The position numbers and the translations under genes are program-made. This document shows positions 8,628-17,571 of a stretch of DNA of 64,000 nucleotides, piece after piece. How positions within the stretch are numbered: position 1 is the first letter of the stretch; every line of letters starts with the position of its first letter. This stretch comes from Candidatus Gastranaerophilales bacterium (GTDB taxonomy: Bacteria > Cyanobacteriota > Vampirovibrionia > Gastranaerophilales > Gastranaerophilaceae): the NCBI GenBank assembly GCA_944326585.1, contig CALVEN010000001.1:310001-374000 (forward strand). Reading direction: 5' to 3'. The notes below the pieces were generated by a model. That model saw nothing but the letters and a program-made list of their open reading frames with translations, ran no database searches and was not told where the DNA came from.

Positions 8628-9815
8628 ATGAACATTGATAAAAAGAAATTGTCTATATCAATTTTGACGCTGATTGGTATTGTGACCACTATTAAGCTTG
8701 CGATTATTTATTATAACGCTAATTTTAATCCGTATGCGCTGGCAAGTTTTTGTTCGGTAAATGAATTTATTGACTGCGACGGTATTGCAAAAACAACCGA
8801 ATCTCAGTTCTTCGGAATTCCGCTTGCTTATTGGGGATTGTTTTTGTATTCGTTTATTACAATGCTGCTTTTTGCGGACAGGCTTAAAAATATCAGATTT
8901 TTAAAATTTTTGGAAGTTTTTAAAAATCCTTATTCATACATAGCGGCACTTGGCGTAATTTCATTTACAATTTCTATGATTTTGTTATGTTTAAGTCTTT
9001 TTGAGATTAAAAAGCTATGTGTGCTTTGCGCATTTACTTATCTTTTGAACCTTTTAATCGGTGTTGTTGCAGCCCGCGGTATTGGGTTTAAACAGGCATT
9101 CAAGGATAGTTTTATTGATTTTAGAGATGCTTTGAAAATTAAGCCTTATGCAATTGCATTTGGTGTTGTTGCATTAATTGCCGCATCATTTTTAACTTAT
9201 ACGGGCGTTTCATATGTATTTGCTCCGCAGGTTAAAAGACAAAAAGAATTTAAAGAATTCAAACGCCCGAAAAAGAATAAATACGCAGTATCCGGCAATC
9301 TTTTAGGTGTTGAAAATGCTAAAGTTGTTTTGCACGCCTATACTGATTACCAGTGTCCGATGTGCTATTCATACAATATTATGATTCATAAACTTGTTAA
9401 AGAGATGAAAAATGTTAAAATTGTTCACCATAACATGCCTTTAGACACGGAGTGCAATAAGTATTTGAGAAGCGAATTTCATAAAGGCTCCTGTATGATG
9501 GCAAAATATGCTATTGCTGCCGAACATCAGGGGAAATTCTGGGATATGAATACTCAACTGTTTGAAAAACAGCCGGTGTCGGAAAAAGAAATAATTGAAA
9601 TAGCTAAAAATTTGAATCTTGATATTAATAAACTTCAAGATGATGCAAACAGCCTTGATACTATGCATAAAATTCAAAAAGATATTGATGAGGCGTATTC
9701 TTTCGGAATAAACGGCACCCCGAGTACGGTTATCAACGGTAAATCAAAAGTTGGTATAAAATCTTATTCCGAATTAAAACAGTGGGTTATTGATGCAGGC
9801 GGAATTGAAAAATAA
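8628..9815 (+). CDS. Vitamin K epoxide reductase-DsbA-type thioredoxin fusion
   Basis: This membrane protein of 395 residues should make disulfides in exported proteins. The N-terminal half is a VKOR domain: loop cysteines C42 and C50, the quinone-side CVLC pair at 131-134, and four or five membrane helices. After a helix near 185-200 follows a periplasmic DsbA-like domain with CPMC at 243-246 and the cis-proline loop GTPS near 366. VKOR-thioredoxin fusions are typical of cyanobacteria and relatives. AAGGGGAG precedes the ATG. The stop overlaps the queH start, so the two are translationally linked. Confidence 0.93.
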   Translation: MNIDKKKLSISILTLIGIVTTIKLAIIYYNANFNPYALASFCSVNEFIDCDGIAKTTESQFFGIPLAYWGLFLYSFITMLLFADRLKNIRFLKFLEVFKNPYSYIAALGVISFTISMILLCLSLFEIKKLCVLCAFTYLLNLLIGVVAARGIGFKQAFKDSFIDFRDALKIKPYAIAFGVVALIAASFLTYTGVSYVFAPQVKRQKEFKEFKRPKKNKYAVSGNLLGVENAKVVLHAYTDYQCPMCYSYNIMIHKLVKEMKNVKIVHHNMPLDTECNKYLRSEFHKGSCMMAKYAIAAEHQGKFWDMNTQLFEKQPVSEKEIIEIAKNLNLDINKLQDDANSLDTMHKIQKDIDEAYSFGINGTPSTVINGKSKVGIKSYSELKQWVIDAGGIEK

Positions 9816-10344
9816 AATACTTTTGCATGCATGCTGTGCGATATGTTCAGGGTATCCCATAACTTTATTAAAGGAGATGGGATATTCTCCTGTTGTGTAT
9901 TTTTATAATCCGAATATTTATCCGGAAAGTGAATATAAAAAACGCCTTGAGGCTGAGCGTATTTTGTGCCAGTCTCTCGGGTGTGAACTTATAGAAGGCG
10001 ATTATAATCCGGATGAATTTTATACCGTGGTAAAAGGTCTGGAAAATGAGCCGGAAAAAGGCAGACGTTGTGACAAATGTTTTGAATTAAGACTTTTGAA
10101 AACGGCTCAGCTTGCAAAAAAATCAGGTATAAATGAATTTACCACATCTATTGTCATAAGTCCGCATAAAAATTTCCAAAAATTAACGGAAATCGGCGAA
10201 AAAATCGCAAAAGATTACAATTTATTGTATAAAGCTATCGATTTTAAGAAAAAAGACGGATTTTTAAAAACAAATAAAATAGCAAAAGAGTTGAATCTGT
10301 ACCGCCAAAATTATTGCGGATGCGAATTCAGTAAATATTTGTAG
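9793..10344 (+). CDS. queH: Epoxyqueuosine reductase QueH
   Basis: It catalyses the last step of queuosine synthesis in tRNA wobble positions, the cobalamin-independent alternative to QueG. Diagnostic cysteines are present: LLHACCAICS at the N-terminus, RRCDKC near residue 97 and YCGCEF at the C-terminus, which together can bind iron-sulfur and metal centres. It has about 183 residues, normal for the family. ATG 9793 overlaps the previous gene by 23 bases; TTG 9805 is an alternative giving MKNKILLHACC. No other queuosine genes are seen in the window. Confidence 0.92.
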   Translation: MQAELKNKILLHACCAICSGYPITLLKEMGYSPVVYFYNPNIYPESEYKKRLEAERILCQSLGCELIEGDYNPDEFYTVVKGLENEPEKGRRCDKCFELRLLKTAQLAKKSGINEFTTSIVISPHKNFQKLTEIGEKIAKDYNLLYKAIDFKKKDGFLKTNKIAKELNLYRQNYCGCEFSKYL

Positions 10345-10356
10345 TATAATATTTAT

Positions 10357-10926
10357 ATGCATGAATTGTTATCACAAATGAATAATTTATTTCAGAGTCT
10401 GGGTGTGCAAGGGTTGGCCTTAAATTCGTTTATAGAGAGTTTTTTCCTTGTGCCGCCGCCGGATATTTTGTTGGTTGCAATGGATCTTGCAAAACCCGAA
10501 AGAGCATTGTACTATGCTACAATTTGTACGATTTTTTCGGCTTTAGGCGGTGTTGTCGGGTATTTAATAGGTTTTTGGGGCGGCCGGCCGGTATTTAATT
10601 TTTTATTCAGAAATAAGCATGAACAATTTGATAACGTAGAAAAGTTATATGATAAATACGGTTCTATAGCTGTGTTTTTATCAGCTTTTACACCTATTCC
10701 TTACAAAATTTTTACAATTGCAAGCGGGATTTTGAATATGAATTTCCCTCAATTTGTGTTTGCAAGTTTTGTCGGCAGAGGCTTAAGATTTTATCTGGTT
10801 AGTCTTGTCTTGATGTTTTTCGGTGAAACTATAAAAGAATATATTGAACTTGTTATTATCGGGGTAACACTACTTATTATATTGTTTTTTGTGATTTTAT
10901 ATAAAAAACGTCATGTTATTAAATAA
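10357..10926 (+). CDS. YqaA/DedA-type (VTT domain) membrane protein
   Basis: This integral membrane protein of 189 residues belongs to the SNARE-associated/DedA superfamily, YqaA branch. The segment SFIESFFLVPPPDILL, the glycine-rich GGVVGYLIGFWGG stretch and the FLSAFTPIPYKIFTIASG re-entrant-like segment fit the family, some members of which move lipids. A TATAAT at 10345-10350 lies six bases before the ATG and no RBS is visible, so a leaderless transcript separate from queH is possible. Confidence 0.85.
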   Translation: MHELLSQMNNLFQSLGVQGLALNSFIESFFLVPPPDILLVAMDLAKPERALYYATICTIFSALGGVVGYLIGFWGGRPVFNFLFRNKHEQFDNVEKLYDKYGSIAVFLSAFTPIPYKIFTIASGILNMNFPQFVFASFVGRGLRFYLVSLVLMFFGETIKEYIELVIIGVTLLIILFFVILYKKRHVIK

Positions 10927-11019
10927 TTTCATTTATTTATATTAGTAAATATTATAAAAAATGTTATATAATTGATTTATAGAAAGAAATCATTATACTA
11001 ATTATAAAGGATAAAACAC

Positions 11020-12015
11020 ATGAAAAAAACATTAGTTTTGCTGTTATCAATAATATTAATCTCAAGCCCTGCATTCGCTGCCGTAGGCAAGGAAACAAAA
11101 GGACCTTTCGGGTATAATCTTTATGATGATATTACCAGAAAGCCTGATGACAAAAAGGCTGATAATGAAAATGACGATAAAGCTCAGATAAAAGAATTTT
11201 ACGGCGACGAAACCGCTGCCGAATGGGAATCTGAGGGAATTTATTATAAAAACGCAAATCTGAACAGTGCCGTAAACAAATACAAAAAAGGCAATTATTC
11301 AGGTTGTTTGCAGGAAATGATTTCTTTAACAAAAACAGATTCCTCTAATCCGATTGTTTATTATTACATGGGAATGTCTTATTCAAAAGTCGGGAAAAAA
11401 GATCAGGCAGTCAAAGCTTATGAGCAGGTAATTAAATTGAATCCCGATAAAACGCTTAAACAATATGCGACAAAAGGCCGTGATTGTCTTGTCGGCGGTC
11501 CCACCTGCGTACAGGATACGGAAAATTCAAATTCCGAACTGGATGATTTTATAAATTCACCTTACGGAAACGGTTTTTCGAATGAATTAAACGAACAGAT
11601 TAAACAAAAACAATTGAAAAATATTCAAAAAACTATTAATAAAAAACAGGATCTTGAAGAAGAAGATATTCAGGAAATTCAAAAATTCGACGAAAAAAGC
11701 GGAATTGAATCGGAAGATAAAATTGCTTCGGCAGGTACATCGGATGATGAGATTTTAAAGGCTATTCAAACACTGAAAAATGCCGGTGTTAACGTTTCAA
11801 TTACTCCTGCCGCAATGCCTAATCAATATAATGAGTACGCTATGATGTTAGGTAATAATAATGGTAACAATAATAATTCCATGATGAATATGGTTCCGTT
11901 TCTGCTTAACCAGTATCAAAACGGTGAAAAAATTAATCCCGAAATAATTCAGGCAATGATGATGAATTCTATGATTCCTGATTTTACTTTTAATAACGAC
12001 AATAAAAATTATTAA
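11020..12015 (+). CDS. Secreted TPR-repeat protein
   Basis: It has 331 residues. A clear signal peptide (MKKTLVLLLSIILISSPAFA) ends at residue 20. A TPR pair lies near residues 90-150 (VYYYMGMSYSKVGKKDQAVKAYEQVIKLNPDK). The remainder is Glu/Lys- and Asn-rich with low complexity and a NNNGNNNNSMMN tract. It is a likely periplasmic scaffold; no enzymatic motif is seen. AAAGGAT precedes the ATG by seven bases. Four bases separate it from the next gene. Confidence 0.8.
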   Translation: MKKTLVLLLSIILISSPAFAAVGKETKGPFGYNLYDDITRKPDDKKADNENDDKAQIKEFYGDETAAEWESEGIYYKNANLNSAVNKYKKGNYSGCLQEMISLTKTDSSNPIVYYYMGMSYSKVGKKDQAVKAYEQVIKLNPDKTLKQYATKGRDCLVGGPTCVQDTENSNSELDDFINSPYGNGFSNELNEQIKQKQLKNIQKTINKKQDLEEEDIQEIQKFDEKSGIESEDKIASAGTSDDEILKAIQTLKNAGVNVSITPAAMPNQYNEYAMMLGNNNGNNNNSMMNMVPFLLNQYQNGEKINPEIIQAMMMNSMIPDFTFNNDNKNY

Positions 12016-12018
12016 TGT

Positions 12019-12624
12019 ATGATAACGGATTATTCTAAAGCAAAAAAAGATTTTTTATCCGCAAAGTTCCAAGGGTGTAAACATTTTTTTCAAACCCATA
12101 ACTATAAGCTTGAACAGGCTTATTGTGAAATGATTCTGGATAATCTTCAAGAAGCTTATGAGTTATTCAAATCGCTTGAAAATATTGATTTAAGAGCTAA
12201 TTGGGGCATGGTCATGCTTGAATTTATAAAAGGCTGCGTGTCGCATTATCCCACGTATTTTGAATTGAGGAATTTTCTGGAAATTGATTTGAATATTTTG
12301 ATAACATATTGCAAAGGAGATTACGTTGAAAAAATTGTGAGATACGCAGATTTTATGTTTACGATTAATCCGGAAGTTTACAAATTCATCGGCAGAGTAT
12401 TTTTAAATAATGATTTAAAACCTCAGGCATTATTCTTTTTAAATAGAGCCAGAGATAATTTTTATCAGGATCCGGAATTGCATTATATTTTTGCGCAGAT
12501 ATTTAAAGAAGAAAACAATATTGCACAATGCAGAAAGGCACTTTTAACCTGTCTTGAAATCCTTCCGGGTTATGCACCGGCGGGAATTTTACTCAAAGAA
12601 ATTTCAGGCTGTTCTGCAGGCTGA
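12019..12624 (+). CDS. TPR-like hypothetical protein
   Basis: This 201-residue helical protein has TPR-like pairs, for example EVYKFIGRVFLNNDLKPQAL followed by FLNRARDNFYQDPELHYIF, near residues 120-165. It has no signal peptide, unlike its upstream neighbour, with which it is probably co-transcribed. Its last 55 bases overlap the 3' end of the convergent gene at 12570-13025. The function is not recognised. Confidence 0.65.
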   Translation: MITDYSKAKKDFLSAKFQGCKHFFQTHNYKLEQAYCEMILDNLQEAYELFKSLENIDLRANWGMVMLEFIKGCVSHYPTYFELRNFLEIDLNILITYCKGDYVEKIVRYADFMFTINPEVYKFIGRVFLNNDLKPQALFFLNRARDNFYQDPELHYIFAQIFKEENNIAQCRKALLTCLEILPGYAPAGILLKEISGCSAG

Positions 12625-13025
12625 GACTCAATTTGATTTTGCGAGTCATCTTTTAAATAAAACATCTCTTTGACGTCATATTTTTCAAAAAGTTTTTGCT
12701 GGTTTTTGTAAACTTGTCTGCCGGCAAGGCTTATTGCGCCAAGACCGAAAGCAATTCCTCCCGCAACAGCTCCTGCCCAAGAAAGAATGGATTTTTTTGC
12801 AACTTTTCCGCCCAGGAAAACTCCTAACAATGCTGCAATACCTGTAGAAATCCAGGCAATAAGCGGATCTCTTTTCTGTTGCTTCTCAAAAGATTTTGAA
12901 AATTCGTCAACTTTTTCCTTAGGAACCGAAAAATGCCTTACAACTGAATTTTGTTTAAAAATTTTGTTGTTATAAACAAGCTCGGTTCGATTTCCTTCTA
13001 ATTCTCTTACAGGTTTAATCTCCAT
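12570..13025 (-). CDS. Small membrane protein, unknown
   Basis: It has 151 residues with two closely spaced membrane helices (about 60-80 and 85-105, each Gly/Ala-rich: LIAWISTGIAALLGVFLGG and AGAVAGGIAFGLGAISLAG) and a charged C-terminus. ATG 13025 is chosen because AAAGGAG lies five bases upstream; a GTG two codons earlier overlaps that site. It lies 80 bases after the R3H ATPase gene on the same strand. No family is recognised. Confidence 0.7.
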   Translation of the reverse strand: MEIKPVRELEGNRTELVYNNKIFKQNSVVRHFSVPKEKVDEFSKSFEKQQKRDPLIAWISTGIAALLGVFLGGKVAKKSILSWAGAVAGGIAFGLGAISLAGRQVYKNQQKLFEKYDVKEMFYLKDDSQNQIESQPAEQPEISLSKIPAGA

Positions 13026-13105
13026 AGACACTCCTTTGTTATTATATTAAATGAAAACAAAGAAAAATTTGCCCGAACCTGAAAAAATTAATACAATTCT
13101 TTACA

Positions 13106-14704
13106 TCAAGCGCTTTTATCCTGCATATCCCGGCCGCCGACAATCCTTAAATGCCGCTGGTCGCCCTCTCCGACGGATTGGCTTTCAAGGTTGTGCTGTT
13201 CAACAAGCTCATGTTGAAGTTTTCGTATCTGGTGGTTTTGCGGCTGGAGTTCAACGTGTTCGGCGCCTGCGAGGATTTTATTTATTGCGGCTTTAGCTTC
13301 ATCAAGAGCCCGCTCCGCATCGTCATAGTATCCGCGCAAAGTTTCGTTTGATTCCGGGACATCAAGTGCTTCTTTCAAAACTTTTTGAATTTGTGCCATT
13401 GAGTTTGTCTTTACGTAAAAAATTCTGAGTCTGTAATCGTTTGCGGTATTCAGAACTTTTGCCCCGCCTTTTGCAAAGTTTTTGTGGGCAATTACAATAT
13501 CAGCATCTTCAATGCTTCGAGTTATTTCCGCATTCAAGTCAAGTCTTTCAATTACTTTTTCAACAATACTTCTTGATACTGCATAAAGGTAGATTTTCTT
13601 AAACGCTTTTACGCTTTCGGTGTAATCTTTTCTGTTAAAGCTGAATTTAAGACTGTCTGCAGAATCCGGAATTTTTTCTTCAAGTTTGTGAATTTCTTCA
13701 GCGATTGTGGGTTCGTGATACTCATATGTCTGGTCAACTTTTCTGATTTCCGGTCTTATCGGCCAGCCTCTGAGAATGTAGTCAACAGCTTCTGCAGTAT
13801 CTTTGTAGACAGCGAGTGTGTTTCTGTCCAGAATTTCTATAACTATATCAAAAGTCGGCTGTTTTTCGCGTTCAAGAACGGTTTTTTGGGATGCTCTGCG
13901 TTTCGCTTCATCGTCGCCTAAGGTTACCGATTGAATTCCGCCGACTAAATCCGACAGTGTCGGGTTTTTGATTAAATTTTCCAAAGTATTACCATGGGCA
14001 GTTGCAATCAACATAACGCCGCGCTCTGCAATTGTTCTGGCTGCTTGAACTTCGGCTTCGGTACCGATTTCGTCGACTACAATAACTTCAGGTGTATGAT
14101 TTTCGACAGCTTCTATCATTATGTCTTTTTGAAATTCCGGTTGGCGGACCTGCATACGACGTGCATGGCCTACTGCCGGGTGCGGAACGTCACCGTCGCC
14201 GGCAATTTCGTTTGACGTGTCGACTATCACCACCCGCTTTCCGAGTTCATCGGCAACAAGTCTTGAGATTTCTCTCAGTTTTGTTGTTTTCCCGACGCCC
14301 GGTCTGCCCAAAAATAATATACTTTTGTTTTGCATACAGAAATCTTTTATACAAGCAATTGTTCCCGTAACAACTCTTCCGATTCTGCAGGTAAGGCCGA
14401 TAATTCTGCCCTGACGGTTTCTTATCGCGCTTATCCTGTGGAGTGTTCCGGGGATTCCCGAACGATTATCCGATGTAAATTCCTGAACTCTTTGCGTTAT
14501 AAAGGAAATATCTTCATCTGTAACTTCATTTTTGCCAAGATACTCAATCTTCCCCGAAGAATGACGTATTTCGGGGACTCTGCCAATATCCAAAACGATT
14601 TCTATAACATCTTGCAAACTCTCATAGGTGATGTATTTTCGAACCTTTTCGGGCAAGATTGCGATCAACTTTTCTAAATCGTTTTGAAATTGTAAATCTG
14701 TCAT
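13106..14704 (-). CDS. R3H-domain AAA ATPase (Ycf45/SpoIIIAA-like)
   Basis: It has 532 residues. The ATPase core has Walker A GRPGVGKTT near 132-140 and Walker B VIVVDEIG near 210, with a SpoIIIAA-like NEIAGDGDVPHPAVGHARR block between. A C-terminal R3H-like segment ends the protein (KLQHELVEQHNL then RHLRIVGGR), predicted to bind single-stranded nucleic acid. This architecture is typical of cyanobacteria and plastids (Ycf45), which supports the lineage call. ATG 14704 is chosen since AGGAGG lies ten bases upstream; the frame opens 68 codons earlier without family support. The cellular role is unknown. Confidence 0.9.
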   Translation of the reverse strand: MTDLQFQNDLEKLIAILPEKVRKYITYESLQDVIEIVLDIGRVPEIRHSSGKIEYLGKNEVTDEDISFITQRVQEFTSDNRSGIPGTLHRISAIRNRQGRIIGLTCRIGRVVTGTIACIKDFCMQNKSILFLGRPGVGKTTKLREISRLVADELGKRVVIVDTSNEIAGDGDVPHPAVGHARRMQVRQPEFQKDIMIEAVENHTPEVIVVDEIGTEAEVQAARTIAERGVMLIATAHGNTLENLIKNPTLSDLVGGIQSVTLGDDEAKRRASQKTVLEREKQPTFDIVIEILDRNTLAVYKDTAEAVDYILRGWPIRPEIRKVDQTYEYHEPTIAEEIHKLEEKIPDSADSLKFSFNRKDYTESVKAFKKIYLYAVSRSIVEKVIERLDLNAEITRSIEDADIVIAHKNFAKGGAKVLNTANDYRLRIFYVKTNSMAQIQKVLKEALDVPESNETLRGYYDDAERALDEAKAAINKILAGAEHVELQPQNHQIRKLQHELVEQHNLESQSVGEGDQRHLRIVGGRDMQDKSA

Positions 14705-15556
14705 ATTCTTTTTGCCTCCTGTCAGTACAGGGTTCAGGCAGATATTTATTATCTCCTCTAATATTATTATACCACTTTTTTGAAACTTTTCATCGGTCAA
14801 TGGTGCGACATAAATAGTAATTTTACAAATCTTAATTTGTAAATCATGCCAAAGTCTTTGTTGACGCATGTTTTGCAAGGTAGTTCGCGGCTTGAATTTT
14901 ATATTCAAAATAAATCTTAAGATTGAGAAATGTTTTACATAAAAAGTGCCAAAGGCACGATAACATATTGTGAGAATATTTGTGTCGCGTTATACATAAA
15001 AATTATTATCAGTACATGGTACTTTCTTGTACCGACAAAAAGTAACCAAAGAAGCTCTCGACCGGAACTGCACTCGCTAAACGTCATCCCGCACTTGTTG
15101 CGGGATGCAAATACATTTACCGCTCAGACAATACACGCCTATAAAGATTGTTTCGGCTACAGTTATTATTCGCTATCGCGGTATTTGTGCTGCATAGCAG
15201 CTCCGCGCCGTGATTATAGGCGCGGTAAAAGATTGCATGATTTTAGCCCCTCTCCCGTCACTGCGTGACACCCTCTACCCCAAGGGGGAGAGGGATAAAA
15301 TACTGCAACTCACGGAGTGCGCCCGTTAGGACTTGGGCAATCCGTAGGATTGCAAATAAAAAGACATACCTATAATAATTTTTATGTAAAGCGGTAATAT
15401 TAATGCTTGTATTATTTTACAAATAATCATATAAAGCGGCTATACAAATATTGTCACAATATGTTGTCCTGCCTCAGGCAGTTTTTATGTAAAATTTATG
15501 CAAAAGAGAGCGCAATTGCGCTCTCAGGTTTTCGGGGATTGTATGAAGAAATTTTG
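14705..15556. other. 852-base gap holding dispersed repeat copy A; no gene seen
   Basis: Bases 14705-14931 are the AT-rich upstream region of the R3H ATPase gene. Bases 14932-15390 are repeat copy A. The remaining 165 bases before the methylase gene are AT-rich with no convincing feature. Short open frames here are translations of the repeat. Confidence 0.7.
14932..15390 (+). repeat. Dispersed intergenic repeat, copy A
   Basis: It is bounded by TTTTACATAAAAA on the left and TTTTTATGTAAA on the right, an inverted pair. Modules in order are GCCAAAGGCACGATAACAT, a CGTCATCCCGC palindrome (15082-15108), the TTTACCGCTCAGACAATACA block, CCGCGCC stems, the CCCCTCTCCC palindrome and a GCAATCCGTAGGATTGC hairpin. 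Related copies lie at 24030, 40387 and, inverted and shorter, 55388. This copy lacks the long terminal hairpin of copies B and C. Confidence 0.85.
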
Positions 15557-16429
15557 TTAACGTTTTTGGAATACCATGACGTATTCGTGTTTAAAGATAT
15601 AAAATCCGCCTGCAAGCGCTCTGTAGCGCCAGAGGTTTGCGGTTTTGCCTTTTGCACGTTCGTTGCCCTGCATGTCTTTTACAATAATTGCTTTTAAGGC
15701 AAATCCTAATTTCTGCATTCTTGCCATGCACTCAAATCCGAGCGGCTGAACTTCGGAATTTTTGTAGCTGTCGCCGATAATCAACGCGGCAAATCTGCCT
15801 TTTTCAAGCAAGTCATATCCGTTTTTGGCAACTTTCTCAAACAAATCGTAAAATTCCTCCGTAGATGCGCAGTTTGATAAGTCCTCTTTTTTGTCGGAAA
15901 ACTTGATAATATCGTCATAAGGCGGGTGAAGAATTAAAAATTGTGCAAAATCTTCGCCCATGATATCAAGTCTTGCTTTGATTTTTTCTTTTGCAAGTTC
16001 GGATGCGGAATCCGCGCAAATAATATTCACATCTGTTACAAGTTGTTTCGGGGTGAATTTTTCCGAAACTTTTTCTGCCAGCTCGTCTTTTAATTCAACA
16101 CCGATGCAGCGTCTGTTCATATTTATGGCTTCAATGCCCGATGTGCCTGACCCGAAGAACAAATCCAGTACAACGTCGTTTTTCTTTGTAAATCTTTCGT
16201 ACAATTGCTGTGCAATCTGGGGGATGTAGTTCCCGTGGTATTCGTTTGAATGTCCGTGTTCCTTTAATCTTGACGGAAATTCCCACAAGGTATCGGTTTT
16301 AATGTGGGGGTAATCTTTCCACGCATTCAAGTTTATGTCGCTGTATTTGGTGGTTTTTACCTCTTTTACAATTTGAAGATCCGCTTTTTTAGCCGGTCTT
16401 AATTTAGTATTAGTCTTTAATCTTGCCAA
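15557..16429 (-). CDS. DNA N4/N6-methyltransferase-like protein (orphan)
   Basis: It has 290 residues and resembles the N6_N4_Mtase family (PF01555). The order is an N-terminal TLWEFPSRLKEHGHSNEYHGNY target-side block, motif I DLFFGSGTSGIEA near residue 90 for SAM binding, and motif IV ILHPPYDD near 170. The catalytic motif reads HPPY rather than the usual (D/N/S)PPY; this may be a subfamily trait. TTG 16429 follows a GGGGGAAGAG site; extension further upstream has no support. No restriction endonuclease is adjacent, so it is more likely a regulatory or phage-derived methylase than half of a restriction system. Confidence 0.83.
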   Translation of the reverse strand: MARLKTNTKLRPAKKADLQIVKEVKTTKYSDINLNAWKDYPHIKTDTLWEFPSRLKEHGHSNEYHGNYIPQIAQQLYERFTKKNDVVLDLFFGSGTSGIEAINMNRRCIGVELKDELAEKVSEKFTPKQLVTDVNIICADSASELAKEKIKARLDIMGEDFAQFLILHPPYDDIIKFSDKKEDLSNCASTEEFYDLFEKVAKNGYDLLEKGRFAALIIGDSYKNSEVQPLGFECMARMQKLGFALKAIIVKDMQGNERAKGKTANLWRYRALAGGFYIFKHEYVMVFQKR

Positions 16430-16543
16430 TTCTCTTCCCCCGATTAACTGATATAGGATAATTTTATAGAAATGTTTCAAATTTGTAATCAAACGTTTAG
16501 ATGAATTTGTGTTTGTAGTAGATTAAAATTGAATGGAGGAAGT

Positions 16544-17563
16544 ATGTTAGAGAACGGATTTACATTAAGCTCATGTTTTATGATTGTTGGCTTCCTTCTT
16601 GCAATGTTTTCCTGTGTCTCAAATGATATTATTCAGACCCTCGGAACTTTTTTAAGTGCAAATAAAAAAACAAATTCGCTTTATATCTGGGCATTTACAA
16701 GTATAGTTTTAATATTAACGATAGGCATAGGCTGGGTTGTAAATGACGGAGATATGTCGTTCGGACGTTTAGACAGAATTCCTGTTACACATACGTTTAC
16801 GATAATACATGTTTTACCGCCTATTATTTTGTTAGTTTTAACACGCTATGGCATTCCTGTTGCCACAGCGTTTTTAATATTAAGTATGTTTTCGGTGAGT
16901 GATGCTCATGTTATAGGCTTAATGCTTACAAAATCTTTTATAGGTTATGTTGTAGCATTTGTTTGCGCATTAATTATTTATAATATTATTGCTCGTCCTA
17001 TTGAAAGATATTTTTATTACACCCAGAAAAAACATTCAAAAAATATCTCAAAATGGTGGATGGTCGCAAAATGGTGTTCAACGGCATTTTTATGGTCGCA
17101 GTGGATTATGCAGGATGCGGCGAACTTGTTTGTGTATCTGCCCAGAAAGGCATCGCTCGGTGAATTAATATTTGTACTTGTATCTTGTACAATATTTATG
17201 GGGTTTATTGCGTTTAACAGAGGCGGCGAAATCCAAAATATCGTTAAGATGAAAACAAATGTTCAAGACCCCCGCTCTGCAACTATTATTGACTTGATAT
17301 ACGCGTCATTATTATTGTATTTTATTCAATTAAACAATATTCCTATGTCAACAACGTGGGTATTTTTAGGACTTCTTGCAGGCCGTGAAATAGCGCTTTA
17401 TCACAGATTGCGTTTTGAGTCACCCAAAAAAATGTACAAGCATATCTTAAAAGACCTTGCAAAAGTAACTTTTGGTATGATAGTTTCACTATTAACCGTG
17501 TTGATTCTTACACAATTCCATGTGGTAAAAGATTTTTTCTTAATGCATTTTATTAATATGTAG
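16544..17563 (+). CDS. PHO4/Pit-like multi-pass membrane protein
   Basis: It has 339 residues and about nine membrane helices. SNDIIQTLGTFLSANKK near residue 25 resembles the first signature of inorganic phosphate permeases (ND.ANAFGT), and NIPMSTTWVFLGLLAGRE near 270 resembles the second (IPVSTTH). Overall similarity by eye is weak, so phosphate as the substrate is only a suggestion. ATG 16544 follows GGAGG by four bases. It ends eight bases before mutL. Confidence 0.6.
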   Translation: MLENGFTLSSCFMIVGFLLAMFSCVSNDIIQTLGTFLSANKKTNSLYIWAFTSIVLILTIGIGWVVNDGDMSFGRLDRIPVTHTFTIIHVLPPIILLVLTRYGIPVATAFLILSMFSVSDAHVIGLMLTKSFIGYVVAFVCALIIYNIIARPIERYFYYTQKKHSKNISKWWMVAKWCSTAFLWSQWIMQDAANLFVYLPRKASLGELIFVLVSCTIFMGFIAFNRGGEIQNIVKMKTNVQDPRSATIIDLIYASLLLYFIQLNNIPMSTTWVFLGLLAGREIALYHRLRFESPKKMYKHILKDLAKVTFGMIVSLLTVLILTQFHVVKDFFLMHFINM

Positions 17564-17571
17564 AGGCAAAG

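Noticed and set aside
13051-14677. Plus-strand frames opposite the R3H ATPase gene
   Set aside because: They are antisense shadows of a well-supported gene and show no family similarity.
15043-15268. Apparent protein reading TIHAYKDCFGYSYYS... here and again at 24166-24348
   Set aside because: It is the translation of the dispersed repeat; frame and ends differ between copies and no RBS is present.
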